From Druceiella hillmani (Eukaryota; Arthropoda; Insecta; Lepidoptera; Hepialidae): a DNA stretch of 64,000 nucleotides. Numbering within the stretch: the stretch's first letter is position 1; each line of letters starts with the position of its first letter. The position numbers were made by a program, and so were the translations under genes. Positions 61,089-64,000 of the stretch are shown here, piece after piece. The notes under the pieces are model-generated. The model had not been told where the DNA came from. It worked only from the letters and a program-made list of their open reading frames with translations, and made no database searches. The stretch is taken from the NCBI GenBank assembly GCA_039881145.1, contig JAYKKI010000005.1, positions 27,359,001 through 27,423,000 on the forward strand, in the 5' to 3' direction.

Positions 61089-63749
61089 GACCAAGTGCGA
61101 TGTACTAAGCGCGAAAATACCAAGTGCTGGAAATTATCGCATCTTTTTGCGTTCTTTGGACGAAGTCTTGTGAGAATGTCCTAATCATCTAATTAATATT
61201 TAACACGAAAACTTTTAAAATATTATTTTCTAATATATTTTATAGATGTGTGCGTAATTAAGCCTAATAATACTTCATTTAAATAAGTTAACGTTATATT
61301 CTCTGCAGTAAATAAAATAATACCTTTTATTAATCATCTGAAGTCGAATTTAAAAGGAACCAAAACTATCTTGGTATCATAAGCAATCCAAAGTGTTAAT
61401 TTTATCATAGTAAAGATATTATACACGAAAGCGTTATACAATATGTAAAAGTATTATACATGAAAGCGACGTGAATTAGTAACAGTAAATTATATTAATA
61501 CGAAGTTATAAGAAGTGGGGTAAATAATGTATTTCATCTAGACAAATTGAAAATTTCTAACAGGAAGTACAATAAATGACTCATGATTTTATCTTTTATT
61601 TAGAAAATATCGACTGGAGATTATGTACTCATTGCAACTACCCACAAAAACAATGAGGATCCGAAAAAAATTCAGAGAAAGTTAATTAATTATTTTTCGT
61701 AAGTAGTAGAATTTGATATAGGTAATAAGTGTATTGAACAAATTGTGATAAAAATTTCGATTGTTTTAGGTACATTTTAATTTTTTCATATTCACGAAAA
61801 ATATTTTACTTTCCGAATGATTAGGGAAATCAGCCCTGTTAAAATGTCGCCAGAATTTATGCTACTATTTGTTGTGAGTTATTTTGGAAAAGAATATCCG
61901 CTTCGGATTTAATTTGACTTGTTATGGCAATTGCAAAGTAATTATCAGCAAAATCAGAGACGCTACGTTAGTCAAGGTAGCACCTTGCACAAAAAACGTA
62001 GGGAATTTGTGAAGAAGAATATTTGAAAAATGTTTGTTGAAAAATCAATTCTCGATCGACTCGCTTACATTCAAACTGCTCAGGTCCTTTCAGAGCATAA
62101 CGAGAGGACATTTCAAAATAATGACAACGAAGAAATTTTGGCATTTATAAATATTACTAAACATTTATTCTGTAGAACATTGTAGTTTCTCAGAGTTGAA
62201 GATGAATATCTAACTTGGAGTTGATTTTGCCTTTATCTCACTATATCATACACTCGTATGACCAAAAGTTAGTGTTGTTTCAAAGTGCTGTCTCACATTT
62301 AATTTTGACTTGTCTGAGAAACTTATTCCAAGTTTAATGTGAAGCGAGATAAGTTAGGCAGTACATTTACAAACCTTATCATCGCGTAGTTTCTAGAGTA
62401 GTAATTGCGCTTTAATTAAAGCACTAGGTATCATAACTAAAGATGTTTCGCAATTTATTTGCAAGATAAGCTTTTTGGGTAACGTAGGACTACGTAACAT
62501 CAAAAGGTTATTAGCGTTTCAGTATCCTAGATATTTCCCGTTATACGAATACGGACTATTCAATTAAGGTCACCTACCACCACTTTATGAAGGACGAATT
62601 AAGTGTTTTTAAAGATTAATATGATAGGATACAGAGGAATGTGTTAAAGGATGTTTTTGGTCATTTAGAAAGCATTTCTACAAAGGGGTGTTTCCAGCCA
62701 ACAAGAAGATATTATTACCCTCCACAAGGGACAACAATGTAATGTATATTACAGGCAATTAAATCGGAATAATGGCAGTCAATGTTTTGCGCGCCTTTAT
62801 GGTAGGAATTTAAGCTTTTTGTTTATTTAAAAATATAGAATATTGTACATAATGAAATTATGAAAATATAGAATTTGTACATATCGAAATGATACATAAT
62901 GAAATGCGGGTAAATGAAAATTAGCAATATGGATATTTGTTGGGAGATATAGACGAATTGGATTTAAGCTCGGGGGTAAAGGGAAGAAGGAATTTACAAT
63001 GGACAAGGAGGACGCTTTATCAACTATGTGGAATTAATTAAAGTTCTTACCTCTGAGTTCTTAAGCATATTACATTTTTGTAGGACACTAAGAAAAATTA
63101 GTGTACTATGTGGAACTATTTGGAAAGGAGTAACTATGCGTAAGTAAATAAATATAATAGTTTTGACCTGCTGGTAGTGAAAATTCTTATGAAAAATCGA
63201 TACGTTATACGAAATGATCAGCTGATTGGCAGATGTGTGAGAGTACGTATGTATGTAAGGAGATGGAAAAATATTTCAAAAACATAAAAAAGTTGTCTAT
63301 AATATAAATTGTTGCATTTTATCTACGGTCTGTAGAGTCTTAAGCGTACCTATGTACTATACATAAGTACGTTTATTTGTTAGGAGATTGTGTGAAATAT
63401 GTACTTAGAAGAGCATAATGATACATACCAAAGTTCGCCATTTGAAGTTCTAGCATCACTCTAGAACGTGAAAATCATATTTAAGTTATTTTCAAGGCAG
63501 AATATTCAACTTAAAAGAGGTTAGTTCAATATCAAGTAAGATTTGAGAGAAACATATTTTGTGAGACCTTTAAGACTGTGTTTGTAGACGTCTAGAGTTG
63601 GATTAACCTCTAGTTGTTCTTTCAAAAAATGTTTATATTTGATCACATTTTTAGCGGACGAATAAAGAATAATCTGGCCTTAGATGACAACAATGATTTT
63701 AAAGTACCTAAATAGTAACGTACTTAACGTAAAGTGATAAACTAATAAT
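61089..63749. other. Anonymous AT-rich DNA
   Basis: No supported gene, RNA or known repeat. A few short direct repeats ('gaaagcg' near 61430-61470; 'catatcgaaatgatacataatg' echoes near 62850-62905) only. Confidence 0.45.
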
Positions 63750-64000
63750 AACTTAAAAATTTTGAATATATTTGGAGTTAATTTTGTAGAAACTCATTAT
63801 TCACAATTAAATGAAACTACGTGATGTAGTATTCTTTCTACTTTCTTTAATTTCTTTATCACGATCTAGGTTTCGTTGTATTATAACATCTTCCGGTGGG
63901 CTATAAGATGTTGTAATACAACGAAATCTAGGTCGCGGTAAAGAACTTCTGAAAGTAGAAATAATACTACAACACGTAGTTTCATTTAATAGTGAACTTA
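63750..64000 (-). mobile_element. Palindromic retroposon, copy 7, at the window edge
   Basis: The tail side starts at about 63763 ('tgaatatatttggagttaat') after the flank AACTTAAAAATTT (63750-63762). Arms follow, with a shortened centre. The 5' end is at GTG 63992-63994, and the window's last six bases AACTTA (63995-64000) repeat the start of the left flank, i.e. a target duplication cut by the window end. The ribozyme-like motifs are damaged (CCGGAAGA in one arm; core missing in the other). Confidence 0.9.

Overview
This window looks like non-coding, AT-rich eukaryotic DNA (intergenic or a very long intron), most likely from a moth or butterfly (Lepidoptera). The composition is strongly AT-biased by eye. 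There are about a dozen long (TA)n or (CA)n(TA)n tracts and no convincing multi-exon host gene. The lepidopteran call rests on dispersed repeats recognised from memory: a SINE tail with the palindrome GTCCA-GCAG-TGGAC followed by GATGAT, a SINE tail of the 'gagattgctc...agcaataagtccgcc' type, the 'actgacttcaaaaa...ttgaagtcgg' element, the 'gattctaggtcaacgggaagtac...ggaacc' element, and the 'gttatacttctttaggcgcg' element.

Layout. 1-7 kb: a CGCA-rich tract, AT microsatellites, one long hairpin and otherwise anonymous DNA. 7-9 kb: SINE material and the first copy of a palindromic element. 9-20 kb: a lepidopteran repeat with internal tandem units, three further palindromic copies and AT tracts. 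21-26 kb: the densest mobile-element zone, with a MITE-like repeat, a chimeric SINE, a DDE_Tnp_4 (ISL2EU-like) transposase remnant, and a Tc1/mariner transposase remnant interrupted by a palindromic element. 26-41 kb: mostly anonymous, with short hairpins, a tandem duplication, a small GC-rich patch, a G-quadruplex-type run and a strong palindrome. 42-44 kb: a large diverged inverted repeat (about 1.8 kb) with matching reading-frame remnants in both arms. 44-58 kb: one repeat fragment, tandem duplications and a few small ORFs of doubtful status. 58.9-60.0 kb: a hAT-family transposase pseudogene on the minus strand. 60-64 kb: anonymous, ending in the seventh palindromic copy, cut by the window edge.

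The main result is a seven-copy family of 100-290 bp elements. Each is a near-palindrome plus a one-sided, non-palindromic tail of about 40 nt. Four copies are flanked by readable target-site duplications of 10-16 bp, variable in length, and a fifth has a duplication cut by the window end. The 5' end recurs near CACAATTAAATG. This is the signature of retroposition, not of a cut-and-paste MITE. The palindrome arms encode a motif that can be drawn as a minimal type-I hammerhead ribozyme, with four departures or limits noted below. Together these features suggest a non-autonomous Penelope-like, ribozyme-bearing retroelement. That classification is inference. No viral sequence, rRNA gene, CRISPR array or bona fide tRNA gene was seen.
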